Origin: Erythrocercus mccallii
Taxonomy: Eukaryota > Chordata > Aves > Passeriformes > Dicruridae
Assembly: GCA_013397435.1 (NCBI GenBank)
Contig: VZRG01000184.1
Span: 627,881 to 691,880, forward strand
Direction: 5' to 3'
DNA: 64,000 nucleotides
In this document: positions 47,206 to 61,000 of the stretch, one piece after another
How positions within the stretch are numbered: position 1 is the first letter of the stretch
How the letters are laid out: each line of letters opens with the position of its first letter
Notes under the pieces: generated by a model
The model's input: the letters and a program-made list of their open reading frames with translations, nothing else
Database searches by the model: none
Told to the model about the DNA's origin: nothing
Translations under genes and position numbers: made by a program

Positions 47206-50200
47206 GACCTCGGGTATGGAGACCCTGCGCCACTGCAGGCACAGTAGAGACCCAATCTGCACAGTTAAGGGTAGCAGGTGCTCCTTAGGTGTTTATGAGC
47301 ACAATATTTAAGGATGTTAAGATGGTATGTATCCGAGGAGGTGAGGAACAGAATGTATTTATTAGAGTAGGTTTGGAAAACCTGCTTATCTACCATCAGC
47401 TTGTACTTCACTGTAAGACCAGTGCTGAGAGCTCTTTGGAATTCAACTGTGAATCTCACAAGATAGGTTTTTTCGAAGGCTTGTATTTAAAACAAAAAGT
47501 GATTTTGTGGGAATCTCAGCTGTGTTGTGAAAGAAAGAAATTAGGTGTCTAGTCTTGGTGACAAAGAAAAGCCTGAAAATGAAGTCTATTAGGACCAAGC
47601 CTAGAATTCAAAATGCTATTTTCATAACTTGTGATTTTTAAGGCAACTTGATGAGGAGACTTACAGTTCTTGAAAGCTAGAGTTTGATAATATTACAGGT
47701 GACAACCTAAACCCCCCATATTCTCTGAACTGATTTTTTTCTTGGCTTTTTTTTTTTGTGGGCAAATTATTTTATCATAATACCCTAAGACATAATAAAC
47801 TCCTTTCCCCAGCCTCTAGACTAACGTTTTGCTCTCCACTGCACTTAGCAGTGAAGGCTGTGGTTTTTTGAAAAAGCAAGTGCACTGTGTCTGCTGTTAA
47901 CAGTAAAAAAAACCCAAAACCAAATGAAAAAAAAAATGAATGCAAAGCAAATGACACTAGCAAATATGCAGTTTCAAGCTTCTGCTATGCAAAAGCACAC
48001 CAAAGAACTCAAGATGGAGAATATTAAGACCATATTTGAATTTTTTTGAGTCTCTGCTGTTCTCTATGTCTCTTCTGTCTGATGGGTATTTAAACCACCT
48101 AGGGATGACCTGTGGATTCAGATAATCAAAAGAACTGAGCAGTTAAGAAAAACAAACAGAAAAGAAAATGAAAATCAAGTCCTTGGCATAGCTAATTCAC
48201 TCTTCATTCTAAATGGTTACATATATCTCTATTTTTTGTAAAAAGGACTCAAAATGGAACAGCAAGAGTCATAAACTGTAGTTTCAAAGAGCTTGGAAAC
48301 GAGAATGAGATTTCACTGGAAGGTTGGTCTTTTATTTCTACTCTTACCCAAACTTTGCAGGCATTAGGAAAACATGAACCCAAAAATTATTTATTGTAAC
48401 AGACCATTGTTCTGGTCATAGCCACCATGGGTCAGTCAGATCCAAGGCCCTCTGTAATGAGAGTCTCTCTGTTGATCTCATGGCTTTGGATCCAGACCAA
48501 TGTTTGTGCATTTCTTTCAAGGAACAGTTTTTCCAAATAAGCTGGGATTTTTTTGGAATTATTCCAAGGGCTACGTGACACTTTTGAGAGTTTATATTCA
48601 TCCAAGTGACTTCGAGGAGCCAGTTCTCTTATTTTACATGGCAAAAGCTTGGCAGAGGAGGGGAGGGAATGAAAAGTACTGTGTGAATCCATCTAGGCAT
48701 TTCTAGACCCTTCTTTGGAAGGTGTCCTTCAGATTTGACGTCACAGGCAAGGCAGGCAGCAGCACATCGTCCCTTCCCTTCCTGTCAGTCTTTCCTGAGG
48801 AACAACCACAACCTACTGTATGGTTACAGAGAGGGAATTAGTCTCACTGCATTCATCTGAGTTTTTTAGGGCTGGGGACTTGGCTGGTACTACATCTGCT
48901 TCATGTGTCCAGAGAGGGGCAGGTGGGAGTTTGCCTGCTGCAGGGTGACTCCCAGGTGGGGTGAGCCAAGCACCTTGCTGTCCTTTCTGCCTGCAGGCCT
49001 GCACAGGGAATGTCCACTTTAGGGGCGTTAGCTTAGTGCAGCGATCCCCAACTACCACTGCAGCTCCCTGAGCACCCTACTTTTCCGGAGCTGCAAGTCA
49101 TGCATTCCTCCAGCTGGCTTCTGGTGCCAAATTTTTCAGAAGTACTGAATATCTTAAGCTGGAGTGGTTCTACAATAGCTGGAGCTCACGGTCCAGCTTA
49201 ACAAGTCCTCAGCCAACATCAAGTGAGGGAGGGCAGGAAGAAAGGTGATGTAACATCTTCCTGATCGTTCACTTTCCCTGGGTGCTGGGAGGTTCAGAGC
49301 ATCTGCTCTGGGGCACGCTGTCTCTCAGCATTGAAAAACTGCATTTTCATCATTATCTCTCTCTTTACTAGAAATAAAGACCACCACATGCCTCACCATC
49401 CTCAGAAAAAATGTAAAGGGCTAAAGTCATTACTTTTGCTTCCCCACAAAGCAATCTGATAACTACTCTAAAGCATGAAGAAGCAAAAACTAAACACATG
49501 TTCTCCCAATCATGGGGTGTAATTAGAGATATGGCTGAAGAACAGAAGTCCCACTCACTAGCTGCAAACACAATTTTTTTAGTGCTTGGAAACCCCTGTG
49601 ATATGTTTAAAATAAATATCCAGCTACAAAAATACTGTTAATATTAAAATTATGTGAAAAAATTCCTGACAGACCTCTGGGATCTACCCAACTAACACTA
49701 GTACCAGAGTGCTTACAGATATATAATTAACACAGCTTGAAACATTCAGTACAAATGTTGAGCAGCCTGAAAATTTCAGTTTTACAGCAGTACTTCTGCA
49801 CAGATGGAGTAATACCATGATTTGTTACAGCAGCAGACTGATAGAACAGCAGTGAAGACACGACAACATCTTTATTAATTAAGCACTAACTTCTGCACTC
49901 TGTTTTTCCTTCAGTGGACACAGAAAGGTATTCAGGCCCTTCAGTGCTGGAAGAGTATTCAGGTGGTCTTTATGCCCAATATCCTGAGGCAAATATGTAT
50001 TTAACCTCCACTGAAATCAAACTGTTTTGCCAGTATGTGAGGGACTATATTTTGACTCTTTAGCAGCTTTTTATAGTATTCACTTAACCAACTTTCTGCC
50101 AAAAAGTCCTGCTGCATATGCAGCTAGCTAGATCTACCACATTTACATTAGCTACTCCAAGCACAAAATAGTGTGTTCATAAAAAATCTAAGTGTCTCAA

Positions 50201-53200
50201 TTCAGCAAAAGCTGTTGCAAAGACCTGCTCTTATTCACTTTGCAATTTTGACTGCCTCTTGCAAGCACTACTGTGAATACTCAAAAGCACTTTTTCAAAT
50301 GAAAGAAAATCAGAGCATCTAGTGTCGGCAAGCCTTGTAAAGTCCATACATGTTTACACTTGGCATCAGATTACACACATTTGACTTCTTGATTTACTGA
50401 GCACACTTGTGTTTTCCCTTCTTTTGTCAGAAATAAAATACAGCTATTCTTAAGAGAAGTCTTTGTTTTTAAAAAGACCTAATTTGTACTGTATGTTAGG
50501 AGAGTTCACTTTTCGCCCCACCCAGAGAGAAGCCTGATCCAAATACCAGGGGAAAAAAGAAAAACTCAGAAGAGGTTAATTTGGGTAACGACAATGTCTG
50601 TTTGCAAGATGTAAAAAGAGAGAAAGGCAAAGAAAGAGAACAGACAGTGAAGTCCTTGAACAGGTTTGGGGGGTTTTTTTGCTGCATCACAAAAGCAATT
50701 CTGCTGAAATCTTACTCGGAACATTGCCTGAGTAAAAAAGAGAAACACAGTTCTTAAATTATTTTGTACTTTCCATGTAGAGGAACAGTCAGAACTGTAT
50801 GGGGTTTTACGCCTTCTTAGTAGGCAGCTTATAAACAGTGCAGCTACCAGTCTTTCCATAGGAAAAACAGTGTTCTGTGGATGATGACAACATGACTAAC
50901 TGCCTAAGCTTCAGAGGCATAGAAGGCCTGCTACCTAAATAAGGTGTGGCTGTCGGGCCATCTATTAACTAACAGACAACTGGTAATCAATAAACATTGG
51001 ATGAGAGTCAGGAATCGGAGAAAAATCTTACACAGGTGAAAAATTTGCTCAAGTTTATTTTTCTATCTATTGTTTCTGTGATTCTTCAAGAAGAATATTA
51101 CATTAAATCAGATGAAAGGGTAGAGGTTTTATTTGAACAATGTATGTTAACAGGCCATCAAGTGGGACACTGGTACAGATGTGTTTGAGAATCAAACTCA
51201 TAAGATAGCAGTAGCCACAACAAAGTGAATAACTAGGTGAGACCTGAAATTTTCAACATGTTTTTATGGATATTTACACGCAGGAAAAGGAAACTTATGT
51301 GAATGTAGAAATTCAGATCAAATAAAAACAGTTATGTGATTTCCAAGGTAATTTCAGGCACTGCCCTATCACTGATCATTATGCAAATGAAAAGCAAGAT
51401 AAATGAAACACCATTTGTTCCTGCTAATAATTTGAGGGGAAACCATAATCCAAACCATTTTTTTTCCAAATGTAACAATGCAGAACTGCCTCAGAACATG
51501 ATGGCCTCTGCACACAGCCAGCCTAAAATCGGCCCAAAATAAACCATTTATGAGCAAGTAAACAAACAAAACACTCGGTTATGAATCCTACTATCTCTCT
51601 AAATTGTCTGACAAATGAGTATACTTTGCTTTGCTGCCATGGGGAATCCTACAGAAGGTTTGCATTACTGGAGCCTTACTTATATCTCCTGTCATCTAAA
51701 CACAATATATTCATCTATATGGAAAAACAAAACAAAAGAAAAAAAAAAGAAAATAATGCTTTATATGTGCAATGGAACTTACAGTTTTTCCTTTTTTCCT
51801 AAGTGTGCTAATCCCACAGCATTTCTCAGGTATTTCCTACAGTACCTTTTCTAGAAATAATGATTTTCACACATAGCTTCTTCCATAAATCTATCACAGT
51901 TCAGTATCAAATTAACAGTGACAGAGAAATGTGTATCTTCTTATTTTTATGACCTTAATATTGGAGGCTGTTGTTCAGAGCTAGTGAGTGCACCAAACAA
52001 ATTCAGGTCCACATAACATCTTCCTGATAACGTTGCAATTGATAATCTATAAGTCAACTTTGTGTGATTTTTGTATGTGCTGTGAAATTAGTGATGGCTT
52101 AAAGATTTACATTAATTCATGATGTTGCCTCAAAATTTCATGAGTGAAAATAAAATCCATGATCCCAATACATGTACAATGGCCAAGTTGTACTTTTCCC
52201 AATTTCAATTTTGCCATTTTTTTCAGTCAGAACATAGGACCAAATTTGTAAGAGAGGACACAGACACAACCTGAATACATTATTTGCAGAAACTCATGTA
52301 AAAGAAAATGTTAATATTTTATTTTCAGCTGAAATGTAATATATCCTCCTGGGAATCGCTATTAAGCTGTGATTTGGGACCCCTGCATTCAATTAGAAGA
52401 GTTATTATTTAGACTTACAGGCTACCATGCCAGGTTAGCTTGATCAAATTTATTTTGTTCAGCTACAGACCAGCTGTACACTGCTGCAATAGTTGTCTTA
52501 TCCCTTTCTCAGGAATTCTCTTTGGGCTTTTAGAAATCTCTGCTTGGGCAGTCACCCTTACACTGGGGAAAATTGCAGCTTTGTTATTCATCACTTTTTC
52601 CTCATCTGGGAGATGCTACACCAGTAGTATAACATTGCATGCAAACAACTTGTAGAAACAGGGAAACCACATTTTAAATTACACATATTAGGGTTTATTT
52701 AATGAGTTTAAAAGAATTTTTCTGATCTATTTTATTAGATTTTGGAAAATAAACTGTGTGGCATACTGATGAAATTCAGAATAGAAAGGTAACTATAGCT
52801 GCTTGTTTATATGAAGAGCAAGAGTGTTTCTCTTTAGATTATCAAAAGACAAAAATTAATTGTATAAGAATTTTTTATTGCTAATGTGCAATCATTTTAG
52901 CAACTGAGATGTGTACTTGAATTTTGAGATGCTGCTTGTCTGCTTTAATAATCACATTCATTATAGTTTTGCTGAATTCTCTTGAACACAGAGATGTTAC
53001 AACAGTAGAAGAGCACACATGCTAAAGGAGCCTTCCTCACTGGGAATTTTGATGGGACACATGGAGGAGTGCTCACAGAACTTGTGAGCAAAAATCCCAA
53101 ACAACTTTTAAGTTTTATTTAAACAGTTTCAAACAGAGATGCAGTAACTGCACTTCTGAAGGGACATCCTGAAAATGTGGATTTAACTGCTTAGAAGTGA

Positions 53201-55249
53201 TAGCTGCCATGGTACATGTTCCTGTAGTGGCTGCTGGTTGGCCAACACCAGGCATCATTCCTAAATCGCTGTCGGAGAAGGTTCAAAATTTGATCACAGC
53301 TTCTGCAAGGAAGTACCTTGGAAAGAGGAAGCTGTGTAAGTCCATGCACAGTAAGCTGACTAAGTCCAGTCCAGCTAAGGATAAGTGACTCTCTCTACCC
53401 TGCAGAAAACAACTCATGAGAAGCTCACAGATATCGATTTTGCACTTCCACCACTTGTGATACTGGAGTGCTGCACAAGCTGAGGACCTGTGAAGCTTTT
53501 TTTTTTGCCCACTCAATTTGTCCCTTTTAATAATATTAATTTCCCAATGTCTACTGACGTATTTTTAAACTAAATAGAAAGGGTATTTTCAGTTTCTTCA
53601 TCATCAGGATGCGAACGTGAAAATGTCTACCTATGGGAGCATCCCCAAAAGCTTGTATGAGACAGGTGCAGGAAGAAACATCTGTGTCAAAGCACTACAA
53701 GGGGCTGCAGGAGACACTGTTATAAAGTGTGCTATGTGTCTTGAGATTGTTCGCCTATGGTTTCTGGTTAAAGCTATAACCTTTAAAGTATTATTTCTAT
53801 GCTAGGCAGGATGGAAATAGAGTAACTAATATGTAAAACCCGAAACCAGAGAGCTTTGCAAGGTGTTTGTGGTTCAGATACTAAATTACAGTTTGATTAA
53901 CCTACTTAGCAAAATTCAGATGACAAACATGACTTTGGTGAAATTATTTTCTGAAAACAAAATCTTCTGCAGGCTACTTAAGGATATTAAATGCTGTTAC
54001 TGATTTAAATGAGTGTTTGGTTTCACTGCGACACTGGAAAATCAAATAAGAGTTTCAATTTGAGCTTGAGTAGATTCTGATCAAAGGCTCTCAGTATTTT
54101 CAGTTTTATTTTAAGGAAGTTTATAATTTTTGTATTGCTGAATTTTGCTTAAATTAGTAATGTAAAGTGCCTCCATTGTACAAAGTCTGCATCATTTTCT
54201 TTGCCTAACACAGTGACACACTTCACACATCAGCCTTTCAGACTGCACCTCTAGAGACAAAATATTTCAGCCTTTGTATCTCCCTCCAATCCATCTACTA
54301 AGCATTGGCCTTGGAGTCTGTTTTGCCCTAGCATTTGACTCTTTCTGAAGAGCTGGTGCCTGCAAGTCCTCCACCTTCCAATGACTTCCCTGATGATGAA
54401 CAGTGCACACCTGTGACTAGTTTTTGGTGGGCACCTGCTTCTAGCCCATCACAGCCAAGGTCCTTTGTGACTTATTTCACATTGCTGTGTGACAAGGACG
54501 TGTAGCTTCACAGAACCTTTTGGTAGGCATTGTCTCACCTGGAACCTCCAAGCTCCAATACAAAATAAACTAACTGAGGCAAGAAGAATACACTAATTAG
54601 TAAAACTAATTTCAGGAAAATTTTGTGGCAGTTGAGAGAGCCTCAGAGAGAAGAAAAAAAAAAAAGAAAAGAACAAATAACTTTTAGATAAAATTAACAA
54701 TTGTACCAAATACCTCCATCATGGCAGTCAGGTGAAAATGAGAAACAGGAAATCTCACTTACTTGCATAAGTGAGAAAGGTTGGAGACCTTTAATAGTCT
54801 AACTATAATTTCCAGTATTTTGTATTGCTCACTCTATGGAGCCAAAAAAAGACACCCTGTATAAACATGAACCAGTATTACAGGAAACATGCATTTTTCT
54901 TAATTTCAGTGAGTTGCTTGCCACATTTGTTTACAGAATCACTCATTCTGTTTACAAGGACATTAACTGCATGAGCATCATTTTTCCTCTCTGTCATTTT
55001 TATACACTGTGCACTCATTCTGAAAGTAAGTCAGTGGACCCTCTTTTATGCAGCTCAAGCCTAACATTGCAACACAGTCATTATGATGCTTCCTACATGC
55101 ATTAGTTTTTGAAAGGGCTGACCCCAAAATATAACGATGCAAATCACATTAGGGCTCAAACCAAATGCCACTGTGCCGGGAGAAGCGGAAAGGCACGAGT
55201 CTGCCTCTGGCACTGCAGCAGCAGCAGGGGCTGCTCAGCCAAGCTGCAA
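47206..55249. other. Anonymous, largely AT-rich stretch
   Basis: Eight kilobases without a gene or transposon I can support. Noted: a long T run (47748-47757), HSE-like ATTCTTCAAGAAGAAT (51081-51096), and two short plus frames at 53197-53388 and 53617-53805 that show no family resemblance. The 51-54 kb part is clearly AT-rich. An A-rich tract lies at 54653-54669. Confidence 0.5.
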
Positions 55250-55625
55250 AGTCCTCTGCTGGGGCTGGGCAGGAGGAAGCAAGTCTAGGGCTGGCAGCTT
55301 GGAAAGGAGGGGAGGGGGGACCAGGGGATCTGGCATAATCACAGAGGAGAAACGAAAAGCAAATAGCAGAACAAGAGAAAATGCATGCTGAAACTTGAAG
55401 GAAACCAAAGTGAAAGAAACAGGTGTGGACAGGCAGATAAATGATGAGAGGAAAAAACAATCAGTCATGATTCTTATTTTCAAGAATAAAAGAGTAGATG
55501 AGAAGGGAGGAGTAAGGCCACCTTTTAGTGAGAACACAGGAAAAGGAAACGTGAGAAGGAAGGTCAGCATGAAAAATGGAAAAGTAAAGTGGGAAAAGGG
55601 AAAAAAATCTCAAGAAAAATGAGAA
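55250..55625 (+). repeat. Purine-rich segment
   Basis: For about 375 bases the plus strand is dominated by A and G, with G-rich words at the left (55303-55320) and A-rich words at the right (55560-55620). The open frames on it encode Lys-, Glu- and Arg-rich low-complexity peptides and are not credible genes. Confidence 0.55.
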
Positions 55626-55639
55626 AATTGTGATGCTTA

Positions 55640-55658
55640 CCCCTCCCCCCTCCCCCCC
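55640..55658 (-). repeat. C-rich tract, potential G-quadruplex on minus strand
   Basis: C4-T-C6-T-C7 gives 17 G in 19 bases on the minus strand. Four tracts of three G can be drawn with one-base loops, so this is the strongest quadruplex candidate in the window. Confidence 0.55.
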
Positions 55659-57663
55659 AAAAAGCTTCTCCCTTGTCTTGTTTTTCTCTTGACAGAAAAA
55701 AAGATGTAGACTGAAGAAAGCAAAAGGATGATTACATTCTCACAGTAAGGAGATAAAGGAGGGGAGCAAATTGGATATGAACCGTATTCATCAGAGAATA
55801 CGTAAGGGAGTAGCTGAATTCAAGAACACTGCAATGCAAAAAGCACATTTCTTCAAGAAGGAAAACTATCTGTCCAGAAGAATTCCTAAAATATTACTGC
55901 AATCCCACAGCTTTGTCCAAAAAGCCAGTAAATAAAACTTTTGTCTGAAACTTTTCCCACCATTCCAAGACAGTTGGTATTTAATCTAAATAACCTCCTG
56001 CTGAGTGTTGATCGCAGGCTGTAGCTCTGCAATCCAGTCTCCTCACAGCCCAGTCTAAATAGAGCTTTAATAAATAGTCAGCTGAAATTCACTGAAATTC
56101 CAACTTGCTTAGACTATGGTCTCTATTTCTGAACTCATAACGGCTGAACCAAAATCTGTAACTTGGCGATGTTTGTGGAATGCAGGATTTTTGTGTTGGG
56201 TCTCCAGCTGTTGTGAAGTCACTGCTGTTTGGTGTATCAGCAATTTTGACTGGAAAAAATAAAATGTGTTTTCAAATATGTGGTGAAGTCTGCAGCTATG
56301 GCCAGACTAGAGTATAACAAATGCCTCGATGGTAAACAGACCACCAGCATTGCATCCCAGGTAGAGGCTGAAAAGGGAGACCAGAACTGTATTTGGTTCA
56401 GCTGAGGTCACTCCAAATGCTGCTTTTGCAACTGGTTTGCTTCTACTCATTATTCATTTTAATGGCACAAGCACCTCACTGCCTGTCCTGTGCTCACCTT
56501 GAATCCCACTGAGCCACACCTCATCACAGCAAATCCTCACTGAACAACGACAGATTTATTGACATGCACAGGGGTTCAAACATGAGAAAATTAGATTTGT
56601 TCACATCCAAACTTCACAAGAACCAGGAGCTCAAAAAACTGCAGCCACAATTTCTAATGACACAGACATTTTTAAGCTCTGTAGAGACCTACTTCCCCCC
56701 TGATATTTTTACCTTGAAGAAAAAAAACAGAAAGCACCTGTTTGCAAGCAGATGAGGACTCCCCAGTCCTCACTTAGATGCAAAGTGCTGCTGCAAGAGA
56801 GCTGTGACTGCAGTTGCTCCTTCAGCCAGACACCTCTTCCAAAATAGCCCCTTCCCACCTGCTAGGTCCAATCAGCAGCCCAGAGGAGGGCTTTTATAGA
56901 GGCCAGCTATCATTTCCTCCTGCTTTAGATCCAGTGACCCAATGCTAACACCATTCCCCACTCTCAACATTACTGCACTGACTGACAGGGTCAGTCCTTG
57001 CTAGATGTCACTAAATCAACATCCCTGCAGGGTCTCTTTCCAAAGGGAGAATACGCCATCCCGGGTGACCTTCAGAGTTCACAAGTGACTGACGCAGAAG
57101 CCCCACACCATCCATCACTCCGGCAGGAAGGGACATTTGCAGAGGATCAGAATGGCACGGGACTGGCATGAACTTCCTGCACCCTGCTTCCCCTGCATAC
57201 CGAGCCCCACTGTTTCCAGTGGTTCATTTATCAGGAGGAGGGAATAGAAGGTGAAGTCAATGAAGCTGCATTGAGTGCAGCAGAGGTCAGGCTCAAGAGG
57301 GAACCCAAAGTGAGCATACACACATTCACAGGAGATGCAGAGAGAGGGCAAGTATGCTTTCTATTAGCTGCCTGCTATAAATATTACCTTTCAGGTCAAA
57401 TATTTTGTTTTGAAAATAGCCAAATCCCAAGGACTGCTTCCACCCATCAATCTAAAAGGAGGGGAAAGAAATGTCAATGCTTTCTTCATCCGAAAATTAG
57501 CTGAAAACAAACAAGGTCATGGCTGTTTCATGGCTAACAGTGATGAGTGACTTCTATCAGCTTCTCTTCTGTTCCTGACCTAGGCAAGAGAAAAGCCTGA
57601 CGCATGGAGGAGCAATTCTCAGGACAATACCTATAGAGGCAGTCCTTCATGTGAACTGTGAGT
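55659..57663. other. Anonymous noncoding stretch
   Basis: No gene, RNA gene or transposon is recognised. Sequence becomes more GC-rich from 56460 to 57350. Confidence 0.5.
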
Positions 57664-57697
57664 GCCTGTACAGCAGATCTGCCTATACAGCAGATCT
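57664..57697 (+). repeat. Tandem duplication, 17-base unit
   Basis: GCCTGTACAGCAGATCT (57664-57680) is followed directly by GCCTATACAGCAGATCT (57681-57697), one substitution apart. Two units only. Confidence 0.85.
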
Positions 57698-57784
57698 AGA
57701 TCCAACCAAACTGATTATCAGCATGAACATGTGATACAGCTATTGCCTTACCACACAAAGATATTAAATCGTATAACTAAAAGT

Positions 57785-58080
57785 AATGGATTACATGGTA
57801 GATTAATTTAATTTGCTAGGAGATATGACCCTGCTTTAATACCTCCTTTTCAATTAATAATGGCCTTAATGGCCATGCAAACAAACAATAAACACTCCTT
57901 CACCATACACTACCTGTTGCTGAGGAATATTTGTGAAAACGCAGCTGCTTGGCTGGCAAGTAACACCTGAGACCTGATAAACAGCCCTGTTTTCCATAAC
58001 ACAGACCTTATCAGGGATAGGTGGAGTCTCGGGGACACAAATGAAGGGACTGCTTTCTGAAACCCCTTTGCTCGTGCTGT
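57785..58080. promoter_or_regulatory. Candidate enhancer with forkhead-like and homeodomain sites
   Basis: AGATTAATTTAATTTGC (57802-57818), CAATTAATAATGG (57851-57863), a dyad ATGGCC/GGCCAT around TTAAT (57860-57876) and overlapping forkhead-like words AAACAAACAATAAACA (57879-57894) sit within 100 bases. CCTTATCAGGGATAGG further right is GATA-like. This motif packing resembles a developmental enhancer; inference only. Confidence 0.3.
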
Positions 58081-61000
58081 TTCAGCGTCTGTAACAGCTT
58101 ACAGCCCCAGCTGCAGGCAGGCAGTCACTGGAGCACACCTGCTGCCCAGATGCCAGCGCAAGAACCGCACTGGTTGCCTTTCCCACTGGCATCTTCTGTC
58201 TCCATTTGCTGAGCAGATCATGGGAGGGCTGTGTTCCTCTGCTCACAGCCATGCAGAGGGATGGAGTCTGGGCAAAACAGACATTGCAGGTTGGCAGCTC
58301 TGACTCACACCCCCCCCCCGTTGGAAGGCTCTCCTGAGAGAGCGGAATTTTTGCTCCTTAACACTGGGAGCTCAAGCACTGCACTGAGTTTTGTAAGGCA
58401 GTGTGTAAACATCACATAAAAACCCAAAGCAACTCACTCCCTTCTAAATACACTATCACCAGCTTCACAAAGACAGCTTTTTTCATTCTGGCAGCTGCAA
58501 TTACTTATGGAAACTCCTCATAGTGTATTCTTTATGGCCCAGTAAATAGTCTGTATATGTTTTGAAAAATAAGAGAAAGTTAATAAAAGGTGAGAACATT
58601 CCAGCCCAGGAGCAGAGTGCCCTACCTGGCAATCTAGCTCTGTCCCATGAGTCCATGGGATGGGAGGAGGGGACTCTAGGCACACCTCACTCATGGCTTC
58701 TCACTCTTGTACTCCTCATACCAAAAGTGTAACAGGCACCTTGGTGCTCTGGATCCTTCCCCAAGTTCAAATATATTCATTTTCACCAACCATAGCCATG
58801 CTAATAGTTACACTACATAGCCAGTCACCAACAATTTTTATACACCAGTAAAGGCATTATCAGCATTTTCTGGGATGGAAAAGTAGGAAATGGGATAGCA
58901 GAAATAGCTATTCTGTTCACCTGTGCCATGCATTAGTAACTTGGCAGCTGAAATGCCATTACAACCTAACTGGAAGCCCAGGATTTCAAAGTGCTTTTCC
59001 ACTACAAACTTTATGCCTTATTTTGCTCTGCTCCAGCTCCTGGTGCAGTGAGGGCCAGGGAAGGCAAAGTCCTCAGGGCAACCCTTCTGTCCCTGCACCT
59101 CAAGTCTCTGCACTGAGAAAACATACCACTGCATGCACCACAACAGTGACAATTCCGCTGTGATAATGTGTGCGACCCCTTTAACTTTCAAAAATCAAGT
59201 TAAGCATGTCCTTAACCAGCTGCAAAATACCCCTTCTGCCATCTTCATGGACAGCCTGAATTCTGAAGGAAGTGAACACCCTGATCATATGCATCCCTTA
59301 CTGGCGACCCTAACATACAAGCAGCACCTACACAGGAACTGAGGATTTTTCATCAAATCAGCCAACACCATTTCATGGCTGAAGAATGAGGACCAACGAT
59401 CCATGTAACAGGTTAATTATAGAAATATAATGGGAAGTATGCTTCTTACCTTACAGAATGCCTAACCCATTTTTTACAAAACTTAAAGGTATTTCAAAGA
59501 CAATGGTGAGAAAAGTATAGCAGGAAGGCAGGTAACATGCTCCACTTAGTTATGTTATCCTTTACCATTTTCCTACCACATCCATTGCCTACAATACAGC
59601 ATTGGAAGATTTACCATGCTCAGATATCCAAGGATAGAAGTCTGATTTGTCAATAATTATGATTCAGAGAGGGGCACTGTCTTGTCTTATGCTGTCAGAT
59701 CAGGTGTATCAAAAGAAACTCCTTGACAGTGAGAAAATGCCAGGGCAAATGAGGACTATGAAAGAGAAAGGCATGAAAGAGGGATGCTTATGTTCTCTGT
59801 AGGTCTTGTGCCCTGGGCACAGAAACAGGTATGAGCAGCAGTGGGGGTGAAGGGCAATGCTAATATTAAGAAGGGGTATACATTCAGCAAAGTGTTAAAC
59901 TCTGTAGGTATGACACTGCTCATGTGTGCTAGGAACCAGAGGGAGACACCAAGGCATCCCTTGTCAGCTGAGGTGCTGCTCTGTGGGCAGCAGCATTTGA
60001 TGTCCATTGGCCTCTCCAGTGGGGGTATATCTGCAATAAGCAGCTGCTTTGCAATTGTTTACTGCTGTTATGGCTGCTCTGGTTTATGCACTGGAATGGG
60101 ATTATCTGGGGGGTTTAGGTGATTGGGCTGGGATGAGGACTAGCTGGCTGAGACCCAAGCCAGCCAAAACAGAGATCACCCGAGAGGTGCAGAAGGCGGG
60201 TGGGGGTGGAGAGGACAGGAAGGATAAGCCTGTATCAGCCCTTCCATCCAACAGTACAGCCTTTTATACACAAACCAAGTTCGAAGCACAAAGGTCTTGT
60301 TACAGACAAAGCTGATACTACGCTAGAGCCACATCAAAGAGCCTTTTTTCTTCGTCTGTGCTTGGTAAAGAGCGTGTGACCTCTTATTTCAGATGTGGAT
60401 TTCTGACATTTACCATGTTCTGGTCACCTCAAGAGCAGGCTACTGTCATGGCTTTACTTGCTTGGGTCTTTAAGATTACACAGAAGCTAAAGTGAAATCA
60501 AACACACGACAGCCTAAGTGTGGCTCTATGATTACTTATGCATGACAGTTAGCAGGTTGAACTTAATGCAGTGATAAGGGTTTAGCTGTAAGTGCTTTCA
60601 GTTTCCCCAAAACACTGGCTGCCTATCCTGCCACAGTGTAACTCCATGGTCCCCTACACCTACATAACTTTATGGATATGCAAGAAGCAACATTGTCTAA
60701 ATGCTAAGCTCAGACTTGTAATCAGTTCACTGGGAAGGCTTCTCTTCTTGAGATGACTGCTATTTTTGCACTATCAATTCTTCCTGGTTTTGCTTGGATT
60801 TTGACATTGTTGACTTTATATTTCTTAGGAGAGATGAATTTTATACTAAATATAACCAGGCAGGAGGACTGCTAGTCTGTGAATCTCTGAATAATACAGC
60901 TGTCTTATGAACTGTTAGGCACTGAATTCTGCAATTCAGTACTCCAAATTTGGTGGTTATGCTGTACATACCTATTATATACAAAAGTTACACTGCATGA

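Noticed and set aside
53197..53805. Two short plus frames as exons of a small gene
   Set aside because: Neither peptide resembles a known family and the intervening CTGCAG acceptor-like site lacks a matching donor.
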